A stretch of DNA of 8,106 nucleotides from Algoriphagus sp. (GTDB lineage: Bacteria; Bacteroidota; Bacteroidia; Cytophagales; Cyclobacteriaceae), in the NCBI GenBank assembly GCA_023255285.1, contig JALRIY010000101.1, positions 1 to 8,106 of the forward strand, read 5' to 3'. The notes under the pieces are model-generated. The model searched no databases. It worked only from the letters and a program-made list of their open reading frames with translations, and was not told the DNA's origin. Position 1 is the first letter of the stretch. Each line of letters begins with the position of its first letter. Position numbers and translations under genes: made by a program. This document shows, in pieces, positions 1 to 7,055 of this stretch.

Positions 1-18
1 CAATTGAAAGGTGAGCCC

Positions 19-471
19 ATGGGAAAGATTGAAGAAGCAATCAAACAGTCGGAATTTAAGGACAACTACAACAAGGTGGTGGTTGATTTATTGTACACCC
101 ATAGTTACTTGGTGAATTTCCAAACTGCCGTATTGAAACCCATGGATCTTTCTCCCGAGCAATACAACGTTTTGCGGATTTTGCGTGGGCAGCAAGGGAA
201 GCCTGTCACCATCGCGGCCATCCAAGAGCGGATGCTGAATACGATGTCCAATGCCTCTAGGCTCGTGGACAAACTCAAAATCAAGGACTTAGTAAAGCGT
301 GATGAATGCCCTGAAAATCGCCGAAAAGTGGATGTGCTAATTACTGATAAAGGACTGCAACTACTAGAATCATTAGAGCCCCAAATTGCTACTGCAAATA
401 AAAAAGCAGTACAACTTGAGGAAAACGAAGTTGTTCACCTTAATTATTTACTAGATAAACTCCGTGGTTAA
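19..471 (+). CDS. MarR-family winged-helix transcriptional regulator (probable repressor of the downstream operon)
   Basis: A 150-residue protein of typical MarR length. The N-terminal helices (about 1-45) would form the dimer interface. The winged helix-turn-helix follows: LSPEQYNVLRIL (44-55), a recognition-helix region around NTMSNASRLVDKL (74-86), then the wing with the family hallmark ENRRKVDVLITDKG (99-112). The C-terminal helices complete the dimer domain. I chose the ATG at 19 over the in-frame TTG at 4 because AAAGGTGAG (7-15) just upstream looks like a ribosome binding site and lies inside the longer reading. It has one cysteine, Cys97, at the start of the wing. The gene is 62 bp upstream of yceI on the same strand and heads a block encoding a ring-cleaving dioxygenase and an esterase. 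By analogy with MhqR/QsrR-type MarR proteins it may sense quinones or other electrophiles. The family call is secure; the ligand is inference. Its own promoter lies outside the window. Confidence 0.93.
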   Translation: MGKIEEAIKQSEFKDNYNKVVVDLLYTHSYLVNFQTAVLKPMDLSPEQYNVLRILRGQQGKPVTIAAIQERMLNTMSNASRLVDKLKIKDLVKRDECPENRRKVDVLITDKGLQLLESLEPQIATANKKAVQLEENEVVHLNYLLDKLRG

Positions 472-479
472 TCCCATTA

Positions 480-519
480 AAGTTTCTAAAAAATTTTACT
501 TATTCTAATTTCTAAACTT
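480..519. repeat. TTCTAA repeats and weak dyad in the marR-yceI spacer (possible operator)
   Basis: The 62-bp AT-rich spacer holds three copies of TTCTAA, at 484-489, 503-508 and 510-515. The outer two extend to TTTCTAAA (483-490 and 509-516). AAGTTT (480-485) and AAACTT (514-519) form an inverted pair at the edges, and AAATT (491-495)/AATTT (507-511) form another inside. A MarR dimer usually binds a dyad near the genes it controls, so this is a plausible operator. The base composition also makes short matches like these likely by chance. The coordinates are exact; the function is speculative. Confidence 0.3.
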
Positions 520-533
520 AAACCAAAACAATT

Positions 534-1058
534 ATGAGTACCACAAAATGGATCATCGACCCTACCCACTCTGAGGTAGCATTTAAAGTAAAACACCTAG
601 TAATTTCTACCGTAACCGGTTATTTTCGAAAGTTTGAAGGACATGCAGAATCTACTTCTGATGATTTTTCAGGTGCGGCAGTTGCCTTTAGCCTAGATGT
701 AAATAGCATCGATACGAACCAATCCGATCGAGATCAGCACCTCAAATCAGCAGACTTTTTTGATACTGCTAGCTTCCCATCGATCGTTTTTGCGGGGAAA
801 CTCGTCAATCAAGGTGGAGAATACCAGCTCCAAGGAGATCTCACGCTAAAGGGTATTACCCAGCAGGTGACTTTGGAGGTGACTTACGGAGGAACCGTAG
901 CTGATCCTTACGGACAAACCAAAGCTGGTTTTGAGATTGAAGGAAAACTGAACCGTAAAGACTTCGGATTGACTTGGTCTGCCATTACTGAAGCAGGTTC
1001 TGTGGTAGTCAGTGACCAAGTTCGCTTGCAGCTAAGCGTTCAATTGGTAAAGCAATAA
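534..1058 (+). CDS. YceI family polyisoprenoid/lipid-binding protein
   Basis: A 174-residue protein covering the whole YceI (lipocalin-like beta-barrel) domain. Conserved blocks are visible in order: the N-terminal DPTHSEVAFKVKHL (9-22), the NSIDTNQSDRDQHLKSADFFD run (57-77) followed by the FP of the next strand (81-82), GDLTLKGITQQVTLEV (101-116), and RKDFGLTW (141-148). Known members bind polyisoprenoids, quinones or long fatty amides in a hydrophobic tunnel. E. coli YceI is periplasmic, but this one starts MSTTKWIIDP with no signal peptide, so it is probably cytoplasmic. The leader before the ATG (AAACCAAAACAATT) is A-rich with no Shine-Dalgarno sequence, as is usual in Bacteroidota. Its position between a MarR regulator and an MhqO-like dioxygenase suggests a role in binding or carrying quinone-like or lipid substrates, which is inference. 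The family call is firm; the ligand is unknown. Confidence 0.94.
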   Translation: MSTTKWIIDPTHSEVAFKVKHLVISTVTGYFRKFEGHAESTSDDFSGAAVAFSLDVNSIDTNQSDRDQHLKSADFFDTASFPSIVFAGKLVNQGGEYQLQGDLTLKGITQQVTLEVTYGGTVADPYGQTKAGFEIEGKLNRKDFGLTWSAITEAGSVVVSDQVRLQLSVQLVKQ

Positions 1059-1085
1059 GTCAACTCAACACCTAAATCAATTCCT

Positions 1086-1117
1086 AAGGGAGCCTCTTCT
1101 TGAGGCTCCTTTCTTTA
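1086..1117 (+). terminator. Terminator-like hairpin between yceI and the dioxygenase gene
   Basis: A perfect 8-bp GC-rich stem, GGAGCCTC (1089-1096) with GAGGCTCC (1102-1109), closes a 5-nt TTCTT loop. G1088-T1110 and two A-T pairs (1086-1087 with 1111-1112) can extend it. The T-rich tract TTTCTTT (1111-1117) follows. This is a good intrinsic terminator for marR-yceI. It ends only about 12-16 nt before the next start codon (1129) and leaves little room for a separate promoter, so it may be leaky or conditional. Confidence 0.75.
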
Positions 1118-1128
1118 TCGCTATCTCC

Positions 1129-2079
1129 ATGCAACCCTTAATTCTAGGAATTCACCACATCACTGCCATTTCTGGGGACCCACAACAAAACCTAAATTTT
1201 TATTCGGGCATACTGGGACTTCGTTTGGTAAAGAAAACCATCAATTTTGATGCCCCTGATGTCTATCATTTTTACTTTGGAGACGCACTTGGGCGACCAG
1301 GAACAGTCTTCACCACCTTCCCATTTGTAGGGGCACAAAGAGGAAAAAAGGGTGTTGGAGAGTTGACCTATACGGCCTTCTCCATTGCGGTCACTAGCCT
1401 TGATTTTTGGGTAGATCGACTCAAAAAATTTGGGATTCCCGTATTGGATCGACTGACTCGCTTTGGGCAATCTATCCTCCGATTTGAAGACCAGGATGGC
1501 ATGGGCATAGAGCTTGTTGCCAATGCAGCCGATCAAAGAGAAGGATGGACCTATGGAGGGATTCCACTCGAGCATTCTATTAAGGGATTTTTTGGGGCTA
1601 CCCTTACCCTACCAAGGAAGGAGCTTACCGAACGCTTGCTTGTGGAAAGCATGAATTACCGCCTGCACGATCAAGAAGGGAATCGCTTCCGCTATGGAAT
1701 AGGTGGAAAGCCCGGAGAGTGGGTGGATATTGTGGTGGATCCCAATGGGCAGCGAGGCGTACAAAGTGCAGGTACCGTGCATCATTTGGCATTTCGTACA
1801 GCCACTACCGCTACACAATTGGAAATGCAGCAGCGCCTAATCCAACAAGGTTTTGGCGTAACTGAAGTACGAGACCGAAATTACTTCCTGTCTATTTATT
1901 TTAGGGAGCCTGGTGGAGTTTTATTTGAGATTGCTACCGATGTACCTGGATTCGCAATTGACGAAGATGAAGCGCATCTAGGTGAACTCCTAAAACTGCC
2001 CGATTGGGCAGAGAAAAGCCGTGTGCAGATCGAATCCTCCTTAAAGCCAGTCACATTTGAGCCTAAAAACTATGTCTAA
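1129..2079 (+). CDS. mhqO: VOC-superfamily ring-cleaving dioxygenase, MhqO/MhqA-like
   Basis: A 316-residue protein, the usual length for MhqO/MhqA-type extradiol (hydroquinone-cleaving) dioxygenases. It carries two vicinal-oxygen-chelate modules. The first opens with LGIHHITAISGD (6-17) and ends around RFEDQDGMGIELVAN (118-132). The second spans about 150-272, with TVHHLAFRT (216-224) and the terminal strand YFREPGGVLFEIATD (257-271). Candidate metal ligands are His9 or His10, His218 or His219, and Glu267. The family uses a divalent metal, usually Fe(II), and opens hydroquinone- or catechol-type rings; related Firmicutes genes are induced by methylhydroquinone. The ATG at 1129 gives the usual short N-terminus before GIHHITAI. 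The stop overlaps the next gene by 8 bp, implying coupled translation. A terminator-like hairpin sits just upstream. Family assignment is strong; the exact substrate is not visible. A glyoxalase-like role is the alternative. Confidence 0.9.
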   Translation: MQPLILGIHHITAISGDPQQNLNFYSGILGLRLVKKTINFDAPDVYHFYFGDALGRPGTVFTTFPFVGAQRGKKGVGELTYTAFSIAVTSLDFWVDRLKKFGIPVLDRLTRFGQSILRFEDQDGMGIELVANAADQREGWTYGGIPLEHSIKGFFGATLTLPRKELTERLLVESMNYRLHDQEGNRFRYGIGGKPGEWVDIVVDPNGQRGVQSAGTVHHLAFRTATTATQLEMQQRLIQQGFGVTEVRDRNYFLSIYFREPGGVLFEIATDVPGFAIDEDEAHLGELLKLPDWAEKSRVQIESSLKPVTFEPKNYV

Positions 2080-2683
2080 TTGGACCCAAACAGGCCTTTC
2101 TCTTTCAGAATCAAAAAAGGCACTAATTCTTTTGCATGGGAGAGGTGCGTCCGCTGAAAGTATCTTATCCCTCACCTCCTACCTGGATCTTCCTGATTTT
2201 TCTGTGTTTGCTCCGCAGGCCGCCCAGCGAACCTGGTATCCTTATGGATTTATGGTAAGTGATGAAGGCAACCTTTCTGCTTTGAATTCGTCTTTACAAC
2301 AAGTTTCCCTTCTATTTCAATTCTTGATTGATAATGGAAAAACTCCAGAACAGATTTATGTGATGGGTTTTTCGCAGGGAGCTTGCCTTTCTTTGGAATT
2401 TACAGCACGAAATGCTCAGAAATTCGGCGGCGTTGTCGCCTTTACTGGAGGCTTGATTGGAGAAAAACTAGTAGAAGAAAAATACAAAGGAGATTTTCAA
2501 GGGACGCCCATCCTCCTTAGTAGTAGCGCACATGACATGCATGTGCCTGCCCAACGAATTCATGATTCTGCCCACCTTCTTCAGAAAATGGGTGCGGAGG
2601 TTAGCCTTACTTTTTTTGAAGATGAATTACATACCGTACGTCCCGAGGAACTTGAAAAAGTGAATCAAACAATTTTACTATAA
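2072..2683 (+). CDS. mhqD: Alpha/beta hydrolase, phospholipase/carboxylesterase family (MhqD-like)
   Basis: A 203-residue serine hydrolase of the small carboxylesterase/phospholipase type. Visible landmarks are the oxyanion-side motif LLHGRGASAES (20-30), the APQAAQRTWYP block (47-57), the nucleophile elbow GFSQG (99-103, Ser101), the acid Asp155 in SSSAHDMHVP (150-159) and the base His187 in DELHTV (184-189). The Ser-Asp-His triad is complete, so the enzyme should be active on esters. There is no signal peptide, so it acts in the cytoplasm. I chose the ATG at 2072 over the upstream TTG at 2057: it gives the natural MSNWTQ start and an 8-bp overlap (ATGTCTAA) with the dioxygenase stop. The same pairing of ring-cleaving dioxygenase and esterase is seen in MhqO/MhqD-type systems, where the hydrolase is thought to act on ester or thioester products. 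The symbol is by analogy. Confidence 0.88.
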   Translation: MSNWTQTGLSLSESKKALILLHGRGASAESILSLTSYLDLPDFSVFAPQAAQRTWYPYGFMVSDEGNLSALNSSLQQVSLLFQFLIDNGKTPEQIYVMGFSQGACLSLEFTARNAQKFGGVVAFTGGLIGEKLVEEKYKGDFQGTPILLSSSAHDMHVPAQRIHDSAHLLQKMGAEVSLTFFEDELHTVRPEELEKVNQTILL

Positions 2684-2704
2684 GGTTTTTCTTAATTCGA
2701 AAAT

Positions 2705-2731
2705 CCCTGGCCTTGGCCAGGGTATTTTTTT
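2705..2731 (+). terminator. Intrinsic terminator of the marR-yceI-mhqO-mhqD block
   Basis: A 7-bp stem, CCCTGGC (2705-2711) with GCCAGGG (2716-2722), closes a CTTG tetraloop and is followed by TATTTTTTT (2723-2731). It begins 21 nt after the hydrolase stop codon. On the minus strand the same hairpin is followed only by a short ATTTT run, so it mainly serves the plus-strand genes. It is at best a weak stop for the convergent sbcC transcript. Confidence 0.85.
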
Positions 2732-2796
2732 GCCACAAGGTCTATCTTTGATTTTTTACCGTGCTCTCGATTCATTTTTAGGCAGAGCGCATATTT

Positions 2797-5700
2797 TTAG
2801 TAGGAATAGCTGATTTGGGAGCCCTTTTCTGGGTCATGCTCAATCTGGGCATAGACCCCAATTTCCTGCTGAATCTCCTCTACATGGCTGATGATGCCAA
2901 CCACCCGATTTTCATGTCGTAGTGCCTTAAGGGTCTCAAATACCACGCGAAGGGAGTTTTTGTCTAGCGCACCAAAGCCTTCGTCCAGGAAGAAAAAACT
3001 TTGATCTGCTTGGTTGAGCGCTTTCACTTTTTCTGCCAAGGCTAGTGCTAGGCATAAGGAGGCCTGGAAAGTTTGTCCTCCAGAAAGGGTTTTAAGCAGT
3101 CGTCTTCTTCCTCCGTTCAGATAGTCGATTACCCAAAAGGTATTGTCCTCATCGATCGCTAAACTAAGGCTATTTTTGCTCAGCTTCATAAAGCGCACAT
3201 TGGCAGTATTGCATAGTTCTTTTAAGTAAATCGAACTGACATACTTGACAAACCCGCTGCCTCGAAATAGGTTATCCAGCTCTCGGAGATTACTTTCCCG
3301 GTTTTGGAGTTTGGAAAAAGTTGCTTCTAGCAGAGATTTTTCGGCAAGGTTTTTTCGTACCTCTTTTATTTCCTGACCGAGGAGGATAAACTGATTTTGG
3401 AGCGTTTCCGCTTCAGATTTATGAAGCTGAAGCTTCGCTGAAATCTTCAGAAAAGATTCTTCTTCAAACTGGCTGACTTCTGGATTATCTTCCAGTTCCT
3501 TGATTCGACTTTGCGTCACCGCCAGTTCCTGATCAAATTGGGTAATTTCCTTTAATACTTTTTCGGCATCAAGCGAATGCTCAAAAAGCAGGATAAGTGC
3601 AGCCTCATCGGCAAAACCATACGCGGTTTTAAGTTGCTCAAAGCTCACTTGGAGTTTGACTACTTTATCCCCAGTCTCTTTCTTTAACTGGGAAAAAGTG
3701 TCCAAATCAGCCAGGTTTTTTGCTTGTTCTCCTCGCTTTTCACTTAAGTGTTTTTGCTTCCCTTCGAGAAGCTGTATGGCCTCATCGATGTCCTTTTCTA
3801 CGTTTTGGATGGTTTGCCAAATCACTTCGGGAGATTTTTCATAGAATCCTTCGCAGAAAACAGGATCCTTGATTTCCTCTTGCTTGGTGCTGATTCCAGA
3901 AAGAATGGATTGAACTTTCAATTTTGCCTGATTCAAATCAACTTCCGCTTTTTCGAGTAGTTCTTGCTCGGCATCGTGGGTTTTTCGTAGCGCTTTGAGA
4001 TCCAGTTGCAGCTTCTCCATCACCTTTCCAGAGTCCTCCATTTTTTGAATCTGATCAGCAAGTCCTTCTGGTGTTTCGATTTTCAAATTGGCCAATCTTA
4101 ATTTCAAATTGGCCAATAGGAGTGTAATCTCACCAATTTCAGTCTTTTTGGACTGGGTGTTTTTGGAGTTGTTTTCCTGATAGATTGCCAATTCTTTTTG
4201 GCGTTGCATGGCGATGCTGATTTGTTCAAGAAGTACTTTTTCAGCTGAATACTCCTTGCTCTTCTCTTCCAGTTGCAGGGCCTCACTTTCGGATTGAATT
4301 GGATTTGGATGCTCCAAAGCGCCACAAAACGGACAGGGGTCCCCATCGTGGAGGAGATGACTATGTGCCGATAACCCCTGCTTCTGAATAAGTATGTCCC
4401 GTTCGATTTCGAGCCTTTTCAATTTATCCTTTTGTCCTTGAATCCAGCTTTCCAATGTTTCATGCCCAAGGGGTATAGTACTATGGATGCGAGCTATTTC
4501 TTCGTCAATTTTTAAGCCTATTTGATTCAATTGCGCCAATTCATCGCTGAGCTTTTTGTGCTGAATTTCCCAGGTTTTCCAGTCGCGCTCAGCAGATTTC
4601 AATTCTGATAAGATCGTACTGTCTAGGATTGGAGTCTTTTCAGCATCCTCTTCTAACTGCTTAATCTGAATTCTTAGGGACTTTTGGGCTTCCTTTTTTG
4701 TTTCTATAGATGGCAGAAGGGTGTCGAGAAGCTGCTGGGAGGAAGAAAGATTTTGTCTTAAAACCTGCACTTCCAATACTTTTTTCAAGTCACGAATTTT
4801 TGCTTCTCGCTGAGGTCTTTTTTGGTTTTTCTCCCTCAGGTCCGCTTCTTCTTTTTCTAGCTCTGCAATTTCCTGTTCAAATCTTGTCTTGAACCTTGCG
4901 CAATCTTCAACGCTTACGCTGTATTTTTCCAACTCTGCTTTCGAATCTTTTAATTGATCCCAAATCGGCTTGAGGTGGGTTTTTGCAGTAATAAACTCCT
5001 GATGTAATTGGCGTTTGGATTCTATTTCTGGCTTTTTATTCAAAAGCTGGGATTGAAGTGCTTGAAACTTCAGCAGCTCTTGATGCTTTGCTCGCAGTAC
5101 TTCTTTCTCCCGGTATGCTGCATCAACTTTTTTTACGAGTTCTTCGGCTTGGGTTAAGTTAGTCTTGAGCTCGGTATAGTGTGCTTCTTTTTCTGCTAGA
5201 TTTTCTTTGGAAAATCCTTCCAGTGCTAAAAGTTGTGTCTCAAGACGGATTTTTTCTTCCCGTACAGCTTTGAGTAGTGAGCCTGTTTTTGAAGAAAGGT
5301 CAAATCGTCCCAAGCCAAAAAGCTCCTTCATCATCTCCGCCCGAGGACCGGGTGTCAGGTCGATGAATTCCCGAAATTTTCCTTGCGGAATGATCACAGT
5401 CTGCTTGAAGTGGTTCTTTTGCATTCCGATGATCTCTTCGCCTTGCTTGGCAACCGCTTCCCAAGAGTTGCCTATTCGCTCATAAAAGGTGTGCTCTGCA
5501 GGTTTTACATCCTCAAAATTCTTTGAATTCCGCTTGGCAGCGTAGCGGGCTAGATAGGTTTTGGCATTGTTTTTCCCAGCGTTAAACTCAAAATTGATTA
5601 GGAGCTGATCGCTTTGGAGGTTTAGCATGGAGTTCTTTTCTCCACGATCTGATAGGCGTTCTGTGCTGCCATAAAGCGCTAAAAGAATAGCTTCCAAAAT

Positions 5701-5829
5701 CGAGGATTTTCCGCTTCCCACAGCCCCGAAGATACCAAAAAGGCCCGCTCCGGTGAGTTGGTCAAACTCCATAACTTGCTTTTCCCTGTAGGAATATAAG
5801 CCTTGAATTTCCAGTCTTACAGGGATCAT
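2797..5829 (-). CDS. sbcC: SbcC, Rad50-like ATPase subunit of the SbcCD nuclease
   Basis: A 1010-residue SMC-like protein, close to the E. coli SbcC length (about 1048). The N-terminal ATPase lobe has Walker A GAVGSGKS (35-42) and the Q-loop in VIIPQGKF (145-152, Gln149). Two long coiled-coil arms (about 180-490 and 510-850), rich in Glu, Lys, Gln and Leu, flank the zinc hook CPFC (Cys499-Cys502, codons at 4335-4324), through which two molecules dimerise. The C-terminal lobe has the ABC signature LSGGQ (915-919), Walker B FFFLDE (945-950), D-loop GALD (953-956) and switch His982 in IISHVEE. All catalytic motifs are intact. With SbcD it forms an ATP-driven nuclease that cleaves hairpins formed by palindromes and processes blocked ends. 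The start ATG overlaps the sbcD stop by 4 bp (ATGA). An exact 7-residue tandem duplication lies in the second arm (572-583). Confidence 0.98.
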   Translation of the reverse strand: MIPVRLEIQGLYSYREKQVMEFDQLTGAGLFGIFGAVGSGKSSILEAILLALYGSTERLSDRGEKNSMLNLQSDQLLINFEFNAGKNNAKTYLARYAAKRNSKNFEDVKPAEHTFYERIGNSWEAVAKQGEEIIGMQKNHFKQTVIIPQGKFREFIDLTPGPRAEMMKELFGLGRFDLSSKTGSLLKAVREEKIRLETQLLALEGFSKENLAEKEAHYTELKTNLTQAEELVKKVDAAYREKEVLRAKHQELLKFQALQSQLLNKKPEIESKRQLHQEFITAKTHLKPIWDQLKDSKAELEKYSVSVEDCARFKTRFEQEIAELEKEEADLREKNQKRPQREAKIRDLKKVLEVQVLRQNLSSSQQLLDTLLPSIETKKEAQKSLRIQIKQLEEDAEKTPILDSTILSELKSAERDWKTWEIQHKKLSDELAQLNQIGLKIDEEIARIHSTIPLGHETLESWIQGQKDKLKRLEIERDILIQKQGLSAHSHLLHDGDPCPFCGALEHPNPIQSESEALQLEEKSKEYSAEKVLLEQISIAMQRQKELAIYQENNSKNTQSKKTEIGEITLLLANLKLRLANLKIETPEGLADQIQKMEDSGKVMEKLQLDLKALRKTHDAEQELLEKAEVDLNQAKLKVQSILSGISTKQEEIKDPVFCEGFYEKSPEVIWQTIQNVEKDIDEAIQLLEGKQKHLSEKRGEQAKNLADLDTFSQLKKETGDKVVKLQVSFEQLKTAYGFADEAALILLFEHSLDAEKVLKEITQFDQELAVTQSRIKELEDNPEVSQFEEESFLKISAKLQLHKSEAETLQNQFILLGQEIKEVRKNLAEKSLLEATFSKLQNRESNLRELDNLFRGSGFVKYVSSIYLKELCNTANVRFMKLSKNSLSLAIDEDNTFWVIDYLNGGRRRLLKTLSGGQTFQASLCLALALAEKVKALNQADQSFFFLDEGFGALDKNSLRVVFETLKALRHENRVVGIISHVEEIQQEIGVYAQIEHDPEKGSQISYSY
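4081..4117. repeat. Tandem 21-bp-period repeat inside sbcC (duplicated coiled-coil heptad)
   Basis: TTTCAAATTGGCCAAT occurs exactly at 4081-4096 and again at 4102-4117. In SbcC it encodes LANLK at 572-576 and 579-583, one coiled-coil heptad apart. Each copy contains the perfect 10-bp palindrome ATTGGCCAAT, with centres 21 bp apart. The in-frame 21-bp period fits a recent duplication of one heptad. Confidence 0.85.
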
Positions 5830-7055
5830 AGGGGATCGTTTTGGCTGATGACTTCTTTGAAAATGCCCAATAGTTCGTCATTGGGTTCCTGCCCTTTTTC
5901 GCTTTGGTAGAAAAGCTGAAAAAGGGAGACCATGTCTTTGCCCAAATCTTCTACCTGTAGGCTAAAGTCCTGTTGTCCTTCCGGATTTTTGATTTGGGGA
6001 ATAAGGTTGACGATTCCGTCATGTGCTTTAAGGAGTGCTTTTCGAGTTGCCGCATCGATAGAATGGTCCGTTTCATAAGTCAATTCCACAAAACAGTAGG
6101 GGTTTTCTCCCAGCCATTGTATCGCTTTGGCGAGATCGTCAAACTTTACCCGATACAAAGGTCTTCCTTGAGACAGAGCAATTGGCCGATAGCTGACGGG
6201 CTTTGAAGGTTCAGCTTCAATAATTACAACTTTCTTCTCCTGATCCGCTTCGCTAAAAGAGTAGGCAAGCGGTGAACTTGCATAAACTACCGGAATGCTG
6301 GGATGTGTGATAGCATGGTAGCGATGCAAGTGGCCCAAAGCGGCGTATTGGATCTGGGCGGGGAGGTGATCTGTGAAAAGTGCCTGCGTACCTCCGACAT
6401 GTAGAATCGGACGCTCAGACTCGGGTTCACTTTCGGGGGGTTCACCCTCTTTCATAAAGAAAAAATGGCCCATAAATAGGTTGACCCCATCAGCATCACA
6501 ATAGGATTCTGCCAGGCTACGCCATTTGCCAGCAAGTACTTCGCGGAAAGCCGCCTCGCGATTTTCCTCACCGAGGTGGGTTCGTAGGCTGACTTCGTTC
6601 GCATAGGGGGCGAGGAGGAGTCGGATAGGGAAGCCATACTTGGGAAGGGTGAGCTCTACAAAGCCGCTTTCTGACTTTGTGATTTCTACACCTCCATCTA
6701 GTGTGCCGCAAGGGATAATTGTGTCGTAGCGGCTATAAAAAAGAATACCGAGCTGCCTTGCGAGCGGATCAGGTGCTTCCACAAACTGGCCGCTGTCGTG
6801 GTTTCCTGAGATGGCAACGATTGGGCGGCTGCCCTGCTTGGAAAGGCTTCGCAAGGTTTTGTAGAGGAGTTCTACCGCATCGTGGCTGGGATTGAAGGTG
6901 TCAAAAATATCACCTGCTAGGAGAACCAAGTCCACATCCTCGCGGTCGGCCACTTGACAGATTTCCTCTAGAACGAGCTTTTGTTCTTCTAGGCGAGGGT
7001 ATTCTTGCAGGCGCTTTCCAAGGTGCCAGTCTGCGGTATGGAGAATTTTGATCAT
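5826..7055 (-). CDS. sbcD: SbcD, Mre11-like metallophosphoesterase nuclease subunit of SbcCD
   Basis: A 409-residue protein, matching the usual SbcD length (about 400). The calcineurin-like phosphoesterase motifs are all present: I, DWH (Asp9, His11); II, GDIFD (48-52, Asp49); III, GNHD (84-87, His86); IV, GH (His197); V, GHLH (241-244, His242 and His244). These coordinate the two Mn ions of the nuclease site. The segment after about 295 is the capping and C-terminal region, ending in helices (about 370-405) expected to dock on the SbcC coiled-coil base. I chose the ATG at 7055, giving MIKILHTADWHLGK, over the TTG six bases upstream, because family members start right at this strand. No Shine-Dalgarno sequence is visible. 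It is the first gene of the sbcDC operon. The Glu/Pro-rich insert GEPPESEPESE (204-214) looks like a lineage-specific loop. Confidence 0.98.
   Translation of the reverse strand: MIKILHTADWHLGKRLQEYPRLEEQKLVLEEICQVADREDVDLVLLAGDIFDTFNPSHDAVELLYKTLRSLSKQGSRPIVAISGNHDSGQFVEAPDPLARQLGILFYSRYDTIIPCGTLDGGVEITKSESGFVELTLPKYGFPIRLLLAPYANEVSLRTHLGEENREAAFREVLAGKWRSLAESYCDADGVNLFMGHFFFMKEGEPPESEPESERPILHVGGTQALFTDHLPAQIQYAALGHLHRYHAITHPSIPVVYASSPLAYSFSEADQEKKVVIIEAEPSKPVSYRPIALSQGRPLYRVKFDDLAKAIQWLGENPYCFVELTYETDHSIDAATRKALLKAHDGIVNLIPQIKNPEGQQDFSLQVEDLGKDMVSLFQLFYQSEKGQEPNDELLGIFKEVISQNDPL

Noticed and set aside
483..513. TTTC-N19-TAATTTCT as a yceI promoter
   Set aside because: Both boxes deviate from TTTG/TAnnTTTG in an AT-rich stretch; yceI may simply be cotranscribed with marR.
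1192..1575. 127-codon open frame on the minus strand
   Set aside because: It lies wholly antisense to the dioxygenase gene, whose protein matches a known family along its full length. The antisense product has no recognisable domain.
2760..2796. Possible minus-strand terminator after sbcC (GCTCT/AGAGC pairing)
   Set aside because: The stem is only 5 bp with a mismatch and a loop of about 16 nt, and no T-run follows directly, so it is too weak to call.
4104..4346. 80-codon minus-strand frame inside sbcC
   Set aside because: It is an alternative frame over the zinc-hook region of SbcC, with basic, Gln-rich translation and no independent start signals.
5207..5485. 92-codon plus-strand frame and similar ones at 3656-3960, 4710-4892 and 5973-6206
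   Set aside because: All are antisense to the well-supported sbcC and sbcD genes, and their translations are low-complexity Ser/Phe/Leu-rich shadows.
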